Below, piece after piece: positions 6,663 to 6,830 of a stretch of 6,830 bases of DNA. The number at the start of each line of letters is the position of its first letter. The first letter of the stretch is position 1. The notes below the pieces were generated by a model. The model had not been told where the DNA came from and searched no databases. It saw only the letters and a list, made by a program, of their open reading frames with translations. The DNA comes from an uncultured Gardnerella sp. Lineage in GTDB: Bacteria > Actinomycetota > Actinomycetes > Actinomycetales > Bifidobacteriaceae. The position numbers and the translations under genes are program-made. Location: contig CAMYED010000048.1 of NCBI GenBank assembly GCA_947254595.1, positions 1 to 6,830 on the forward strand, read 5' to 3'.

Positions 6663-6799
6663 TTTTGGGGGATTTCTCTCCTCGCGCGTCCCGTCCTTCG
6701 GGCGCTCTGGCTGCTAAAAGAGTTTAATGTGTTCGCCTTTCTTCAAGAATGTAGCTTCTCAGTCCTCTTTTAGCGCTCGTAGAGAAATCCCCCAAACTC
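6660..6799. repeat. 140-base inverted-repeat element with nested stems (MITE-like or structured RNA)
   Basis: The left arm GAGTTTTGGGGGATTTCTCT (6660-6679) is the reverse complement of AGAGAAATCCCCCAAACTC (6781-6799) except for one extra T. Inside it, GCTAAAAGAG (6713-6722) pairs perfectly with CTCTTTTAGC (6765-6774) around a 42-base loop, and CCCG/CGGG (6690-6693 and 6699-6702) forms a small GC-rich hairpin. No transposase is encoded. The size, terminal inverted repeats and lack of coding fit a MITE-type non-autonomous element. A non-coding RNA or an intergenic palindrome family is equally possible, and I do not recognise a named family. Confidence 0.7.
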
Positions 6800-6830
6800 T
6801 GCGTGTTTAATCATTAATAACCGTGCCTTA

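Larger units (their letters stand above)
6380..6830. other. Repeat-rich non-coding region downstream of purD
   Basis: No reading frame here has acceptable length, ribosome site and recognisable product together. The stretch holds several repeat modules, listed separately: a dispersed 26-base direct repeat, three 52-base-spaced palindromes, and a 140-base inverted-repeat element. The last 30 bases (6801-6830) are AT-rich with nothing identifiable. The part around 6655-6712 is visibly more GC-rich than the purine genes, which suggests a different origin. Confidence 0.8.

Noticed and set aside
6653..6727. Short + strand frame, GTG start, 24 codons, rich in Arg and Ser
   Set aside because: It has no ribosome site, lies across an inverted-repeat arm, and its composition reflects the GC-rich repeat rather than a gene.
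6660..6799. Element read as 6S RNA, SRP RNA or tmRNA
   Set aside because: The long rod shape is vaguely 6S-like, but no conserved motif of any of these RNAs is visible, so the sequence does not support the name.
6770..6814. Minus-strand ATG frame of 14 codons (MIKHAEFGGFLYER)
   Set aside because: It is too short, has no convincing Shine-Dalgarno site, and is mostly the right inverted-repeat arm.

Overview
The window is a stretch of a de novo purine biosynthesis operon followed by about 450 bases of repeat-rich non-coding DNA. Four genes lie head to tail on the + strand: the 3' two-thirds of purL (1-2435), purF (2535-4025), purM (4027-5061) and purD (5108-6379). All four are recognised from family motifs, and all four frames are intact apart from the 5' cut of purL.

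The source is probably a low-GC member of the Bifidobacteriaceae, with Gardnerella or a close relative as the best guess. Three things point there: a single-chain PurL with a fused glutaminase domain, of the type found in bifidobacteria, clostridia and streptococci; a PurF of the Bacillus/actinobacterial type with a propeptide; and a base composition that looks to be in the mid-40s percent GC, below typical bifidobacteria. This assignment is inference, because no rRNA or other marker is present.

The enzymes form two substrate-product pairs. PurF makes the unstable phosphoribosylamine and PurD converts it to GAR (steps 1 and 2). PurL makes FGAM and PurM closes it to AIR (steps 4 and 5). No separate purQ or purS is seen, as expected when PurL carries its own amidotransferase domain. 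purF and purM are one base apart, with the purM ribosome site inside purF. The purL-purF gap is 99 bases and could hold a weak internal promoter. The 46-base purM-purD gap is largely a 15-base tandem repeat that restates the purM stop codon in frame.

The region 6380-6830 has no convincing gene. It holds a 26-base direct repeat (two copies with two mismatches), between whose copies sits a trio of degenerate palindromes whose shared core GTAACGAAACT recurs at exactly 52-base spacing (6460, 6512, 6564). After these comes a 140-base element bounded by a near-perfect 19-20 base inverted repeat with a nested 10-bp stem. This looks like a cluster of intergenic repeat or MITE-like modules, or a structured RNA, and I cannot identify the family.

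The most notable points are the PurF residue Tyr452, which sits where the fourth cysteine ligand of the [4Fe-4S] cluster is expected, and the helically phased, competing palindromes downstream of purD.
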